Source: Grifola frondosa (taxonomy: Eukaryota; Basidiomycota; Agaricomycetes; Polyporales; Grifolaceae). Taken from it: DNA of 64,000 nt. The notes under the pieces were generated by a model that worked only from the letters and a program-made list of their open reading frames with translations, was not told where the DNA came from and searched no databases. Below are positions 23,220-35,283 of the stretch, one piece after another (positions within the stretch are counted from its first letter, which is position 1; every line of letters begins with the position of its first letter). The translations under genes were made by a program, and so were the position numbers. The stretch is from positions 124,001 through 188,000 of the forward strand of contig LUGG01000043.1 of NCBI GenBank assembly GCA_001683735.1, read 5' to 3'.

Positions 23220-24873
23220 ATGCGTTCCTCTCCTCCAGGGCCATCCGAATTGTCGCAAGTTGAAGCTGATGGCAATCTCGATGCATCCAATGTGCAACGT
23301 CAGATACCTATCGAGGTGTTGCTGGACAATATCGCAAAGGCAATGAAAGTGGAACGTGTGTGTGTATAACCCAGATATCATTAGCTGTGACTGATAGTAG
23401 CGCCCAGATGATGAGAGGATATTGGCAACCTTGCAGCCCGTAGACGGAAGCTATCGCTCGGCATTAAATGCCTCCAAAGGTGCACACCTTATGGGTACTA
23501 GGACCAATCTACTTCAGCAGCTCTACGATTGGGCTAGTGGTGCGGAGCTGCAAGGGAGACCGGTGTGCATCCTAACTGGGGCGGCAGGCACAGGAAAATC
23601 CACTATCGCATTTGAAACGGCACGACGCCTGGAGAAAGTGGGCATTCTCGGCGCTTCGTTTTTCTTTTGTCGTAGTTCTTCGGACCTAAATTCCACTCGG
23701 CATGTATTCTCCACAATCGCGTATCAGCTGGCACGTCTCCAGCCCACACTTTTCTCTTACATCGTCGAGGCCGCCGAAAATCACTCGAAGCTCGCGACGA
23801 ACCAGGAGATGGAGTTCGCACTGAGCGAGCTTATCAAAGGCCCCCTGCTCAAGGCACCCCCGAGTCCAAAGCCCTGTGTAGTCATCATCGACGGGGTCGA
23901 CGAATGTACCGATCCTGCTCTGTCACGGATGCTGTATCTTCTCCTGAAATGCGTACTCGATATTCGAGATCGATTCCCTCTTCGCATTTTGATCACCACT
24001 GCTCGTCCTGAACTACATTCCGAACTAGGGGAGGAATCGGTGGATTTTACCGGCATCACAGAGTCGTTCAGACTCCACGAAACTCCTCTCGTTACTATTG
24101 ACAAAGACATACAGTTCTATGTGGAGAAGCGCATCGGGCGAATTCTAGCTGACGTAGAGCTGTCGGAGTTGTACCAAAATCCCATTTTGGAGCTCACGAA
24201 AAGGGCGCAAGGCCTCTTCATGTATGCGAAGCTTGCGGCTGACTTCCTACGCAGCGATAAGGACCGTGTGCTGGACAACTTGGCGGTATTGCTCGTGGAC
24301 CATCCGCATGATGGGACGCATGCACTTGACCCGCTCGATCACCTCTATGTCACGGCGTTGGAGAGTGCCTTTCCCAATATTGACTCCGATAAGGCCCTTC
24401 GAGATAGGATAAAGAAAGTCTTGGGCTGTGTCGCGATCCAAGCGCATCTCTCCCTTGACGCCTTGGCTTCACTCATCGACGTCAAAGTCACCGACGTTCG
24501 ATCGATAGTCCGTGGTCTCGGTGCCATCCTCTTATGCAACATCGATAATCCCCAATGCAAAATCTATCCAATCCATGCTACTTTCCCTCAGTTCCTCACC
24601 GACCACAAACGCTGCACTAATGCGGCCTTCTACATCGATCCTGAGGTTCTTGCATCCATATGCCTCACGCGAGACAGAACACTGCAACGAGACGTGAATG
24701 AGGTCAAAGACTTGCTTGCCCGCATTCAGCAATACATGCCTCTACATACACAAGACAAGCGCCTTGATGACATCCCGAACCTCTTGAATAGCGGATTGCT
24801 GCTTTCAAAGCCCACGTTGAGGGGCGAAGCCCTCCCCTTCATATTCACGCATTCGGAGTTCCGCTGCTGTTGA
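23220..24873 (+). CDS. NACHT-domain NLR (NLR-1), lacking WD40 region
   Basis: NACHT STAND NTPases of fungi are thought to act in non-self recognition or heterokaryon and immune-type responses. ATG 23220 opens a short exon (MRSSPPGPSELSQ to KVE), then an intron of about 50 bp ending at 23407 leads in phase to HDERILATLQPVDGSYRS. Walker A is GAAGTGKST; Walker B is VVIIDGVDEC; further blocks are RILITTARPEL, GLFMYAKLAADFLRS and PIHATFPQFLTD. Compared with NLR-3 (52.3 kb), the match stops after LARIQQYMPLH, just before the region leading to WD40 repeats. About 40 unrelated residues then run to the stop. The gene is therefore C-terminally truncated and lacks the N-terminal helical domain; whether it is expressed is unknown. 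Confidence 0.72.
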
Positions 24874-25578
24874 GGGAGACCAAACGAACGAATTTTCGTC
24901 CGTATCTGTAGACGAGGCAACGAATGCAGCCGCTCCGGATGAAGAAAGTAACCACGACGTTGTCGAGGACGCTGTGGATCAAACAAACTCTGCTCCAGCA
25001 GGCCGGACTGAAGCAGTGGCTGCAGCAAATATACAAATAGCTTATCGTCAGTATCTGACTCGACGACTCCGCATGAACACGAAGACCACCGGGATGAGGC
25101 ATTGCACTTTTACTGCGTTCCAAGAGGCATCACAGACCATGCAATGGCCACATAGGCGCTATCGCTTCCTCTACCTGGGACCCCTCCCGCATCTGCTCAT
25201 CTGCTTGGAGTATATGCGCAATCACATTCTTAATGAAAAGAATTATGCTAGGAAGCGGTTCATGGTGGTAAAGCATGTAGAGTTGGAGAATGCACAAGCA
25301 ACCTTCAGTTTTTGGGCGTACGTGTCCATTTCATGTCCTCGCGCTTTATTCATCCTACTGATGTCCATCCATCGCTCATCTCCAGACGTCTCCTGAAAGA
25401 TGTAGTGAGGTTGCAAAAGCTGCTCGGTCCGAAATCTGAATTCCATGCCAACCGCGATCCCGTACAACTCAAAGCTTCCGTGGTGGAAGTGGAGCAGCTC
25501 ATGCACAGCCTACCATCAGGGCCTCTGCCCGAGTGGGAGGAGGACATGAAGATAGCGGTGAAGGGTATTGTAAGATGA
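24809..25578 (+). pseudogene. C-terminal fragment of a TRANK1-like helicase gene
   Basis: A frame that opens inside the 3' end of NLR-1 has an acidic linker (VDEATNAAAPDEESN), an IQ-type motif (AAANIQIAYRQYLTRR) and RRYRFLYLGPLPHLLICLEY. An intron (TTTTGGGC|GTACGT...CCAG|A) leads to RLLKDVVRLQKLLGPKSEF and ends MKIAVKGIVR. This order (IQ motif, LGPLPHLL-CLE, a helical tail, IxGI near the end) is what I recall for the C-terminus of basidiomycete TRANK1-like UvrD-family proteins. The helicase and TPR parts are absent. It overlaps and continues NLR-1 in another frame, so a fusion or deletion breakpoint lies near 24.74-24.81 kb. Confidence 0.5.
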
Positions 25579-26583
25579 CGCAGCTGCCAGTGAATTGAAG
25601 CCAGAGCTCAGATATTTGAAGGATTGCTAGTACGAGCCGCTGATTTGGTCAGTTTGTCGGACCGATGCTTTGATACATCACGTCGAATACAGTAACACAT
25701 GTAGTGACCAATCCACGCCCTGAGACGCTCACTATATGCTGTAAATCATACAGTGAAAGAAATCCATATGATCTCCAATGTCGTAGCCCGTAGACGAGCC
25801 GTGCATCCAGAAGGGGAACATACCTGGCGCCTTTCAGACACTAGTTGTGCCATTGAATTCTTCGCGCGACCGCGATTGGGCTCACTTGACAGCCTGAAGC
25901 CAGTCGCTCCCCTGTATAGATACCATGATTAGGATGGACGTCAAAGTGAGTCCACGTATCACCTACTGGGCAACCAATTGGCGGTACACGATCAACCATG
26001 GCGACATCCGCCTCTCCCTCATCCCATGTTTCCAGGTACTTCGTTCGACAACAGCAGAATCAGAGTCCACCACCACATCTACGCCGACGCCTATTAAACA
26101 GAACCGCCGACAGCATTCGACAATGCCGTGGACCTGAGTTCTACGCAAAGCTTCAATATGACGCGTTGCTACTTGCAGCAGGCGCAGATAAGTCTGTGCT
26201 GCACGCCTTTCGCGCCGGGGATCACGCCGATTGCACTGGTGCAAATTAGCGTGATGCAGCCGTCGTGTTGCCACAGGAGTTGGGCAGCACGAAACAGGGT
26301 AAAACTGGCGCCAGGCTCTCTCATAGCCCACCTGTAGCGGAAGTCGAGGCGGAGAAACATCGGCCAATCCCAACAGACAGATATTTGGGTTGAAATTTGA
26401 CAACCTCCCAACATTGAGGAAACAGTTAGTACATTTAATCCCTTTCGTTACTCCTGCACAATTTCCGCATTTCAGGGCCAGTTATCGAACCCAAGATCGA
26501 CACCTGCAAATGAGTGCATACCGGTCAGCACTGTTACGGGGAAAGCCACAACCAGCATATGTACTCACCCCACGGAGGTGTGA
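25579..26583. other. Intergenic, no gene seen
   Basis: Frames on both strands between 25.9 and 26.5 kb show no recognisable domain. It likely includes the 3' UTR of the AKR gene. Confidence 0.45.
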
Positions 26584-27856
26584 TCAACCTACATGTTGAG
26601 GATCAGCCATCAGCAGGCCATCGTATACAACATCAATACAAGGAACGCACCGCTTCTGCTTCCCCCCAGCAGCGACCCCGTCCAGCCTCTCCAACTCCTC
26701 CTCCGTCAGCGCGGCAGCAGCAGCGAGCGCGCCCTTGTAATTCGCCGCGATCCGCGAGGGGGTCACAGACTTCGGCAGCGCCACAATGCCTCGCGCCACT
26801 TCCCGCACATCAGCACCAATTTCCCATGCAGAAGTGCATACACGACTCACCAAGCCAGCCAAGGAGGACGTCCGCAGGCATGAGTCCGTGCGCAGCGGCG
26901 ATCGCCGTGGCGGTCTCATCCGTTAGAAGCGGGGAGTTCGTCGAACCAAGCGGGGAATACGCCTGAGGGACGATGCCTTTGGACTTGAGGAACGCGACGA
27001 GCGCGAGCTGCGGGTTGTACAGGTGCAGCTCGACCTGGTCGACCGCGGGCACGACCTGCGCGTACGGCAGCAGGTCACGCTCGAGGACGCGCTGGGAGAA
27101 GTTCGACACGCCGATCGCGCGCACTTTACCTGTGGAATACGGACATCACCTTACCGATGGCAGGGTGGGATGAAAAAATGTACCTTTCTTGAGGACGGCC
27201 TCCATCTGCGACCAGGTGTCGCGGATGCGCCAGTCGAGTAGGACGTCGCGCGAGCCGTCGGGGCGCGTAGGGAACTTGTAGTTATTCCCGTTCGGATTCA
27301 GGTGGATCGGCCAGTGGACGAGGTACACTGGTCCAACGAGTCATGAAGTGATCAATTGATGCAGCTATTGTTTCTTACGGTCGAGGTAGTCGGTCCCCAG
27401 GTTTGCGAGCGTTTCGTCGAGGGCAGCCTCGACGCGATGGTGGTGCGTGCACCATAACTTGCTTGTGAGCTACTACAGCGTCAGCGGAACGTAAGAAGCG
27501 AGACGCGAGAGTGGGGAACACACGAAAATTTCGGAGCGAGGCACGCCCGAGTTTCGGATCCCTTGTCCAACTTCCTTTTCGTTGTCGTAGGCCCTATATG
27601 GAAGAGGAAACCGTCAGAATGTCAGAATATCTCTCGCCGGAATTACGAGCATGCATTCGCACCATGCACAATCTATGTGTCGATATCCGGCCTCCTTCAG
27701 CGCGTACTCTACCGCATGTACCACCTCTTCAGGCTTGGACTGCCATGTCCCTGCAATTCCTCAGATGGCCTGCTACCAGATAAATTGAAATGTCGTACCG
27801 AAACCGACAATAGGTATCTCGACACCATTGTTGAGCTTGACTTTGGGACACTCCAT
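26584..27856 (-). CDS. Aldo-keto reductase, complete seven-exon gene
   Basis: AKRs reduce aldehydes or ketones with NADPH in the cytosol. Exons on the minus strand: 27856-27799, 27750-27663, 27593-27524, 27469-27379, 27327-27184, 27129-26851 and 26798-26584, 945 nt in total (314 residues plus stop). Joins are exact: VGFG|TWQSKPEEVV, HIDCAW|AYDNEKEVGQG, SEIF|LTSKLWCTHHH, GTDYLD|LYLVHWPIHL, LKKGK|VRAIGVSNF and LLGWLV|ARGIVALPKS. The catalytic tetrad is visible: Asp in HIDCA, Tyr in AWAY, Lys in TSKLW and His in LVHWP. The ALPKSVTPSRI loop is the usual 2'-phosphate/NADPH contact. The C-terminal ending (VYDGLLMADPQHVG) is unusual. A decayed copy of its 5' half lies at 36.5-37.2 kb. This is the intact member of the duplicated block. 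Confidence 0.88.
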
Positions 27857-27906
27857 GGCTGCGTCGTGGAGGAATGCTGTGAAGGGATGCTCACGGGTTG
27901 CGCTGC

Positions 27907-27912
27907 TTTATA
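27907..27912 (-). promoter_or_regulatory. TATA box of the AKR gene
   Basis: TATAAA on the minus strand lies 51 bp before the AKR ATG at 27856. In the pseudogene copy the same site (near 37.21 kb) reads TATGAA, and a relic of this promoter lies near 56.42 kb. Confidence 0.55.
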
Positions 27913-28100
27913 GTGGGGTACCCAGTGTCGTGCTCGCGGACCGGGGAACCGCACGTTGTTATCGATCGAGGACCTTTCCTTCGAACGAACATGACCAGTA
28001 TATAACTACTGTAACGCAACAGTTGATTGTGATGTATAACTGAACATACGTCTATGTTGTAACAGATATTGCGATTGACCCTGTAGACAGCTACAGAGCC

Positions 28101-28213
28101 GATAGTTGTACAGAACGTATAGAACGCAAAGCAAAACGCAAGTGGAATCAAAGTGCAGTGCACTTAGTGCACGGGTAAAGCGGAGTTTATATCCCGAGCG
28201 GGCCGGGATCAGT
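28101..28213. repeat. Shared upstream block, copy 1
   Basis: Sequence beginning GATAGTTGTACAGAAC and ending in an AGCGGGCCGGGATCAG segment recurs near 37383-37470 and 50725-50806, with a partial copy at 47341-47376. It contains a second TATAAA on the minus strand inside GGGATATAAACTCCGC and an imperfect palindrome (ATCCCG, seven bases, CGGGAT). Copies 1 and 2 lie upstream of AKR and its pseudogene; copies 2 and 3 lie upstream of NLR-2 and NLR-3. It marks the edges of a duplicated segment. Confidence 0.65.
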
Positions 28214-28430
28214 AACTAGATCTACTGACTTCAAAACCGGGCTGTGCCCCGACAGACTTAACAGACGCTAAGCAAATGTAAGTGCCTGATGCAGTAGCGC
28301 ATTTGAGAAAATAAGAATAATTAGCGTGGGTCGCGCACACTGTCCTGAACATCGCCGACGCTCATCGCAGCTGTCATTCCTCTTCTCCCACCATCATCCC
28401 TGTCACTGTACAGTCTGTCCTCCCTCATGC

Positions 28431-28560
28431 ATGGCTACCAAATCTCAGTCGACCACCCCGTTGTCCCGTCTCTTTCGTCTTGGTCTCGACTTCGGTTTCA
28501 GGTCTAATCCGGCGCGTCGCGCGAGCCAATTTGATAGAAGCAAATTCCATGTATACATTT
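28431..28560 (+). pseudogene. 5' exon relic of the Ser/Pro-rich hypothetical gene
   Basis: ATG 28431 opens MATKSQSTTPLSRLFRLG followed by FGFRSNPA. The same leader and its upstream flank recur at about 57.5-57.74 kb, where the body of the gene follows. Here the body is missing: the sequence passes, by an apparent deletion near 28.54 kb, into the 3' flank that at 49.46 kb follows the full body. This is a deleted remnant. Confidence 0.5.
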
Positions 28561-28594
28561 AACATGGCTCCGCCTGCATTCCCACGCCTATTGA

Positions 28595-30348
28595 CCACCC
28601 TCAGCGGGCCGCTATTAAAGGCTCGCCACCCACGCCAGCTCTTATCTATGTGACTTGACGACTCCAGCGCTGTCGAAATCGCGGCGGGCACCGCGTGGCT
28701 CTCATAGAATCACTGGATCTCCTCCAGCGTAAAGAGGTTGCCGCACTGGACCCAGCGCGGTATGGACTCGCCGATCCGACACAGAAATATGACATCAATG
28801 GCATAGTGTGGACACATCCCGTCGGCTCTCACGCTAACGTGAGAGAGGATACGAGCACGAGGCCTCTTCGTGCGATATATGTTGGGCGTATCGCGTACGA
28901 GTACATGCATTCGCCCTCCAAGACGGAGCGCCTCTGGTTTTCGCACTTGCTTGAGTCAGATACGCCGGACGTACATGAGCGGCGTCTCGGGGAGAAGTCG
29001 CGCATACATGCGTTACTGGCGCGCTCGGAGACGTTCGACTAGTTCTTGCAGCTCAAATTCCCGAACCTCAAACGGTATGGTGTGGAAGGCGGCGAGTCAA
29101 TGCTACCTGCACTTGACGCGCTCTTTGCTGTGTCTGCGCGAGGTACGTGTGCAACGAATGATAGATAATGACCATTGATTCTCAAACTCGTGCAGCCGGA
29201 ATAGAGAACATCATATTAGGCATGCCCCACCGCGACAGATTGAATTACTCACCGGTCTTCTCAAGTATTCCCCCGCAGCGTTGTTCCACAAAATCAAAGG
29301 TGGTTCTGAAGTTCCTGAGGGTCTTGGTGCTGCCGGCGATGTCATCAGTCACCTTGGTCAGTGCAACGGAATCCATTTCAGTTTCACGAATACTAAATCG
29401 TTGTAGTGGCATCCACGAGTTTACAGGACGATGGTGCGTCAAAACCGGTGAAAGTCACACTTCTCCCGAATCCGTCTCATCTGGGTATGTTTCGGTCTCT
29501 GTAGCCATTTTCTCTGTTGCTAAACTTCTTTCATAGCAGAGGCGGTGAATCCGGTTGCCCTTGGAAAGACACATGCAAAGCAGTTTTCTCTCCTCAAGGC
29601 CTTGCTCCGTGAAGGAGAGACGGACCTGTAGACCTGGTGACAAAGTACTCTGCGTGCAGCTTCACGGCGATGCGAGTTTGACCGGACAAGGCATCATTAT
29701 GGAGGGGCTTAGTTTGAGTACGCATCAGTTTCGGTATCCACATGATTTTTGCTTCCATTATGACACAGGCAATCTCCCGCATTATACGGTCGGCGGTGGC
29801 GTTCATATCGTGGTCAAGTGCGTCGTGTTCTATTCTTGATCATACAACTGCTAATATCCTGAAATTGCATGTGCTCAACAGCAACAGGTCATTTCACAGC
29901 TGATTACGATTGAGTTTCAAACTAACCATCAGTATCGCCCAACAGCATTGGGTATATGACTCCTGCTTCGAGCACATTGTTCTGATATTGCTAAGATGAT
30001 CAATGCACCTGTTTCGCATGTCAGTGGCGACTATCCCGAGGGTAAGTCTACGGTCTGCGCGGCAAAGTCCATCTATGTGACATGTGCGTTCAGACGTAGC
30101 AAGGGCGGTTGAGTTTGCGTTCAAGTACCGGAACTACTTCCGAAAGTACTTGACAGTAATTCCCTCGTCTGCTTCGGTTAACTAACGGCCTGATCGCAGG
30201 GACATCATCATCGACTTGATTGTATACCGTCGCTGGTACGTTCGCACTGCATGCATAATTCGTGTATTTGTAAATTAACTCATAGCCTTTATGAGTTGGA
30301 CGAACCTGCACTCACGCAGCCATTGATGTATGAGAAGGTTCGGTTTCG
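28595..30348 (+). pseudogene. DHTKD1-like 2-oxoacid dehydrogenase E1 pseudogene, copy A
   Basis: The E1 component of mitochondrial 2-oxoadipate dehydrogenase acts in lysine catabolism. The relic preserves the ESLDLLQRKEVAALDPARYG block, KYDINGIVWTHPVG, EYMHSPSKTERLWF, FLQLKFPNLKRYGVEGGES and ENIILGMPHRDRLN. It continues with AALFHKIKGGSEVPEG, AVNPVALGKTHAKQFSLLK, GQGIIMEGLSL and, further on, AVEFAFKYRNYF, DIIIDLIVYRRW and DEPALTQPLMYEK. Lesions: TAG at 29040-29042 where Gln is expected before FLQLKF, a one-base deletion near 29247 that breaks RLNLLTGLL, and stops after LLREGETDL. The match ends abruptly near 30345. The N-terminal leader and the C-terminal third are absent; a C-terminal piece sits at 20.7 kb. 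Confidence 0.78.
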
Positions 30349-31782
30349 ACATATCCACATTATTGAAGACAGCATTCTTACCTCGAGATGAAAGAAAGCT
30401 AGATCGGGATCGTTCCGCAATGTCTCCATCTAGGACGACTCCCCGAACGTTTTGGTCAAGTGGCCGTCGCTTGTTCGAGTCTTTCAGATGATACATCTCC
30501 GCGACGTACACGGGCGACAGAGGGACCATTACTGAGATAAGTGCAACTATCAAGCGGCAAGGAAGCATGAACAAAGTTCAATTCTCCGAGGAACTTTGTC
30601 ATGGAACCAGCGACAATGGAGACGCGGCCATTAGCATTCCGGGGCTGCAAACTAGTTCATTGGTCCCCTGCATGCAGGTGTCCGTAAAACCGGGAATAAG
30701 GTCTGCTGTACTGGGTTTGATTAGCGTCATTTTCAGAGGCATCTGCGAGAACGAAATGAAATGAAAGACTGACTTGAATAGCCCGGAGCATAGGTGTTAA
30801 GAAGGCAGAGACAGACTTCACCAAGTAATGGAAGCATACTAATTGTTCTCAAGGCACATTTCGCAAGTCTAGACTGCAATTTAATTGCGGAAGCACCGGA
30901 GGTCCAAGAAAACACCGTTCGAACAACCGTTCCTTTTCCTGATAATGGTAGTTCGATCCACCCAACAGAAGCCGGTGAACAGGTGCCAACGTCGAGTTCT
31001 GAGCTGTCCATATCATTGATGACTTCGAATTCCAGTCGTACATATGATCGGTGTTGAGTCAATATTTACTCACTCAGTTCGGTTCCGGTCAGAATTGAAA
31101 TATATAGATTGACATTCCTCATGGCATGCTTCATGATTTCGCCACCAAAATCCGACGCCAGCAATTCGCATTCAAGATCTCATGCCTCTTCCTATGATTG
31201 CCGCGAGCTCGCTTACTTTTGAAAAGTCCGGTGCTGACATCCCATTTAGGCATATCTTGCCTCTTCATGAACATCTTCTAACAGAAGCGAGGGTGAGTGA
31301 AGAACACATACATCAGAATCCAACTTCTCAGAGCGTCGCCGGTCACCTGGTGTTATAGAGTGCAGACCCATCAAAGCCGAGTGCGCAGAACTCACTGAGC
31401 GCTAGTGATCGGAACAAGCTATGATTGTACAAGTACTGTTACCGCATGCTCGCGGTTCCACTCTGGCCTGTTCTATCGTTCTTGCATCGGAGCAAACAAC
31501 CTTCATTCCGGGTATCAATATATATATAAATTCAGTTTGTATAACGTATACCATACTGAGTCGCCTCATTGATAGATTCAATGCAGTAGAAACTCGAAAT
31601 CATAGGCATCTTACGACTGAGCTTCAGATGGACCACAATCAAAATCAGTATCGATGCTCTTGGAGATGCCGATTTGTAACTAGATGGAATAATTCCGCTT
31701 AATGATCCAAAGTATTCAATAAGCAGATTGCTTACAACTGGAGACATCGCAATATCCTCTGTTCGGGACTGAACAAGGATTG
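30349..31782. other. Relic-like AT-richer DNA, nothing recognised
   Basis: Many short frames, none with a family signature. The stretch follows the breakpoint of E1 copy A and precedes a DUF6534 relic. Confidence 0.4.
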
Positions 31783-32440
31783 TTAGTGGCTCTGGCCAAT
31801 TGATGAAAGCACGCTATTACTCACTGGATAATGATCACTCTCAGCACTGCCGCTCGTGAATACAATCGGCATAGAATCAAACACTTGGGGAGAGGCCATG
31901 TGCAGTCGCAGAGAGTGTCGAGCATTCAGTCTGGATGAAAGTAGTGAGTCTTCCGCGAAGGCGGGACAGTAACAAGCATGCATACGTTGCCAGAAGGGAG
32001 TTCGCATAAACTACCGCTGATGGTTAGTCTCCGGACTGAGCACCAGTTTGACACCTCACGTTTAGTAATAGCCAAATGGAACCCCAGAAAGATTAGATTG
32101 TGCGGCATAGAAATCCACTGCAGGAATAAGATGTCGAGAGCAACAGACTTGATGCAAGGATAGACATACACATATCAAGGTGATGATTGTGGTAACACTA
32201 GCTCCGAGTTAATACCATCAATGTGTGGCAATTCTAACTTGGCGACTTACCATGTCAACATTCCGTTCTCCAACGTATAAAGTGTCAGTGAGTTGATGAC
32301 ACGATCCATGCTATGAGAATTGTGGTTCGGCACATGAAGAAGCTATAATTTCTTCGAGCAACATACGATAGGCCGGTGCGGCTCCTCCTCAAGAAATAAC
32401 ACAGGGATGCCGTAACAAGGACATCAAGTGCAGAAGAGAG
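31783..32440 (-). pseudogene. Degenerate DUF6534 membrane-protein gene
   Basis: On the minus strand, successive exons give SALDVLVTASLCYFLRRSRT, then MDRVINSLTLYTLENGMLT, then ISMPHNLIFLGFHLAIT, then LNARHSLRLHMAS. DUF6534 proteins are basidiomycete multi-pass membrane proteins of unknown role, with the pattern D---A--L-Y-L-RSRTG, TD--IN-L--YT--TG-LT, MP-NLIFLG-H--L-K-Y-NSLLA-LN-R. The order matches. The N-terminal membrane segments were not found and the exon edges are poor, so it appears decayed. A weaker similar stretch is near 33.6-33.95 kb. Confidence 0.5.
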
Positions 32441-35283
32441 AGATAGACCGAGTGTGAACACCCACTAGATCGCGGAACGGTGTAAGTAATTTCGATGACG
32501 TAGATGTGTTAGATAATTAGCTACGCACGGAGTATTGACGTACGAAGACTGCATAACTCTTAAGCCGAATCCTGTACCCTGCTAGTATCAGTGCGGGAAT
32601 TAATCACAAGCCATAATACACCAACATCTCATACGTCGATGCTAAAAAGTGACATGAGAAGCAGACAAAACATCGACAAGTGCTATGACCTACCGGATGC
32701 CGCCACTAATTCGGTATATATTCCGTTAGCCGAGGTAGTAAAAAAAAATCGGAGGATGCTCGCCAAGTCTCAAGCATGCAAGAACCGCCTGTATGAGGCC
32801 TTAGCATACATGTTCCTAAAATAAATAAAATCCCACCCCACTCACAATTGGGACAGTAATAACTATGTTCCCGTGGCTCACTACAGAAACACGTAAATCG
32901 ACGGCATCATAAGTAAGAAGCAACAGTGACCTATGAAGACCCGATGCGCAAAGAAGCTGGATACCAGCATATATTTAAGTGGTTACTGACAAGCTACGAC
33001 GCGCGAACGCACCTCTGGACGATAAAAGTCATGATTGCCTAAAGCCGTGGTCAGTGAAAAGGGAAAGAAAAGGGTATTCTACAACTGCACGTACCGTGAT
33101 TACAACGGTGACCTGCGAGCATAATGGATACAATTGTGCTCAATGCTGTTGAGTAACATACTGCCTAACGTACCCCTATCATCCTAGTGCGGTAGGTTAA
33201 TCACGAATCGAAAGCTCCTGGACTTATATCACTACTCGCCATGGAATATAGTCAAAGATGCTCCCGTCGCCCCATTTTGTTATCAAATCATGCCAGTTGG
33301 CCGCAACAGCCATGGTCGTATGCATGATGTCTAGAAACCTATCGTGAACCATAAGCTTGCGCTATTAAACTTTAGTCGGATTTACCTACCAAATCACGAG
33401 GGCCTGAATAGATCATTCAGTGAGACAGTACTAACACTATCGAGAGGGAAAGCTCACAACTACTTTGCATTTGCGAGCATCGTCTGGATAGAGCCGAAAG
33501 TAGTACAACGTCTGCATCGATACAACACCTGAGAGACTAGAATGGGGAGCATGAGATCAAGTGTCATAAATAAATAAAAGGGTAGACCCACAATGTAGCA
33601 ATCAAAGTTCCCAAGAGGATAGCGCCGACGGAGGACTGAGCGCCAGCAGGATCCGTCATTGCCTGGAGCCTTGAAGGAGGAGCCATGTGCAGTTAGATTT
33701 CGGGGCCGAGAAAATGCTTGGGCGTGGAGACAGTTAATTTGAATGGAACGAAGCGCTTCGGTGGCTCTATCGAAAGTAGACCGTACGCAACTGGTAAAAG
33801 GCCTCCGACATTCCAAGTCTGACCAGTGACAGCGCGCAGCAAAGTCCTGATGCTCGTTGCTGATGTGCCGTTCCGACTGAGATGATATGGAGCTGCCAAG
33901 TTCTGTGCTGCTGTCAGACACACGAACTATGTTCGCAGCGGAGATGATACACTCACCTCGACATGATAGCACTCGATGCTTTCGACCGCAGGCAAGAATC
34001 GATTCATCGTACATCTAATTTCACGGATACATTTGAGTTCGGGAAGGTTCATTCACCGAAGAAGTCGGTGTCCCGATGCTGTCGCAAGAGAATTATCAGA
34101 TTGCAATAAACGCGGGAATAACTGACGAGCGCACACTTTCGTTCTGTGGGTGACATGGGAAGAACTCAGTCTTATCAACCGGTCGCTGAAACTTCGATGC
34201 ATGTCCAGTCATTGGACAAACATCCTGATTGGTGAAAAATTGCGTACACATGATGCCCCGCAGATAAGTAGAAATGCTCGTCAGTCGATCTTTAGAGTTA
34301 GAGAATTAAATCTCGAAACACGGTTCGCGATAACTCTGCTAACACACCCAAAACGCGTAGAGTGTGCTATGGAAACAGTTCATACTTCCATGTTTCATTC
34401 CAAGAATCTGTCCTTACTTACCTCAAGATATTGTGTTCCGGTCCTGAGTCTTCTTGAGGAACGGTATCTCCCGAATCCGCAGTGGATGTCTCTTGGGGAT
34501 GTCTGTTATCGTGCAAACCCAAACCTGCAGACGAGTAATCAGTCATCTTCCGCACTGAGGCAAGTTATACTTAACAATGGGCCCACGAATGTCAGTTTTG
34601 AATGTTCAGCACACCTCTATAAGTAGCCTACGCACACTGTAGTAACACCAGTTGGACGAACTGGTCATGCGATTGATCATGAGCTGAGGGGTCAAAACGC
34701 CGAATTCGATGGACTCGTAAAGCCGATCATCCAAATATTTCCAGGCTGCCTTCGTTGATATGCTTGGCAGGTTCAATCTACCAACATCGAAACGTAGGGC
34801 ATCGATCATCAGTTAATTAAGAAGATAGATGGTCATGGTACTCACCTATATTTGAACCACTCCAAACTCATTTGCAACCAACTTCGACATCAAATACGTT
34901 AGACAGATGGACCTTTCGAAACTAATTCTATCAGTAACAATCACCCACTCTAATTCCGACGCAAGGCGCTCATGGCGCAGTACAGCATATTACCTGCACT
35001 ATACATACCTGAAATTGGGAACGCACATCATATAAAATTTGTTGTTCAATCCCAAACAGGCCAGCATGTCGAATAGCTTCATGGTATCCTGGGACTTGTC
35101 CTAGTGTCCCTAGTGAGTTAAGAATTAACATTAATGGCGCAAGGACGCAGAATGAGGAACGCAGCGCGTGCGTGTAATTGTCGAGATCACTCGCTATTTG
35201 TTACAACAAAGTATCCCGCGTACCATGACACACACATCACTGCCAATCCCCTGCTGCTCTCACCTGCAGGTCCAAGCATTTTC
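32441..35283. other. Relic-rich interval without callable genes
   Basis: The minus strand near 33.55-33.95 kb contains a hydrophobic segment (CYIVGLPFYLFMTLDLML) and a stretch resembling the tail of the DUF6534 relic, suggesting a second decayed paralog. Nothing else is supportable. Short frames on both strands are scattered and lack exon structure. Confidence 0.35.

Noticed and set aside
27511..27913. Plus-strand frames repeated at 36.6-37.2 kb, first taken for an interspersed repeat gene
   Set aside because: They are antisense to AKR exons 1-3; the repetition is explained by duplication of the AKR 5' half.
31500..31560. AT-rich TATATATA tract as a possible origin or centromere-type element
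   Set aside because: A short dinucleotide run without further structure; no basis for a function.
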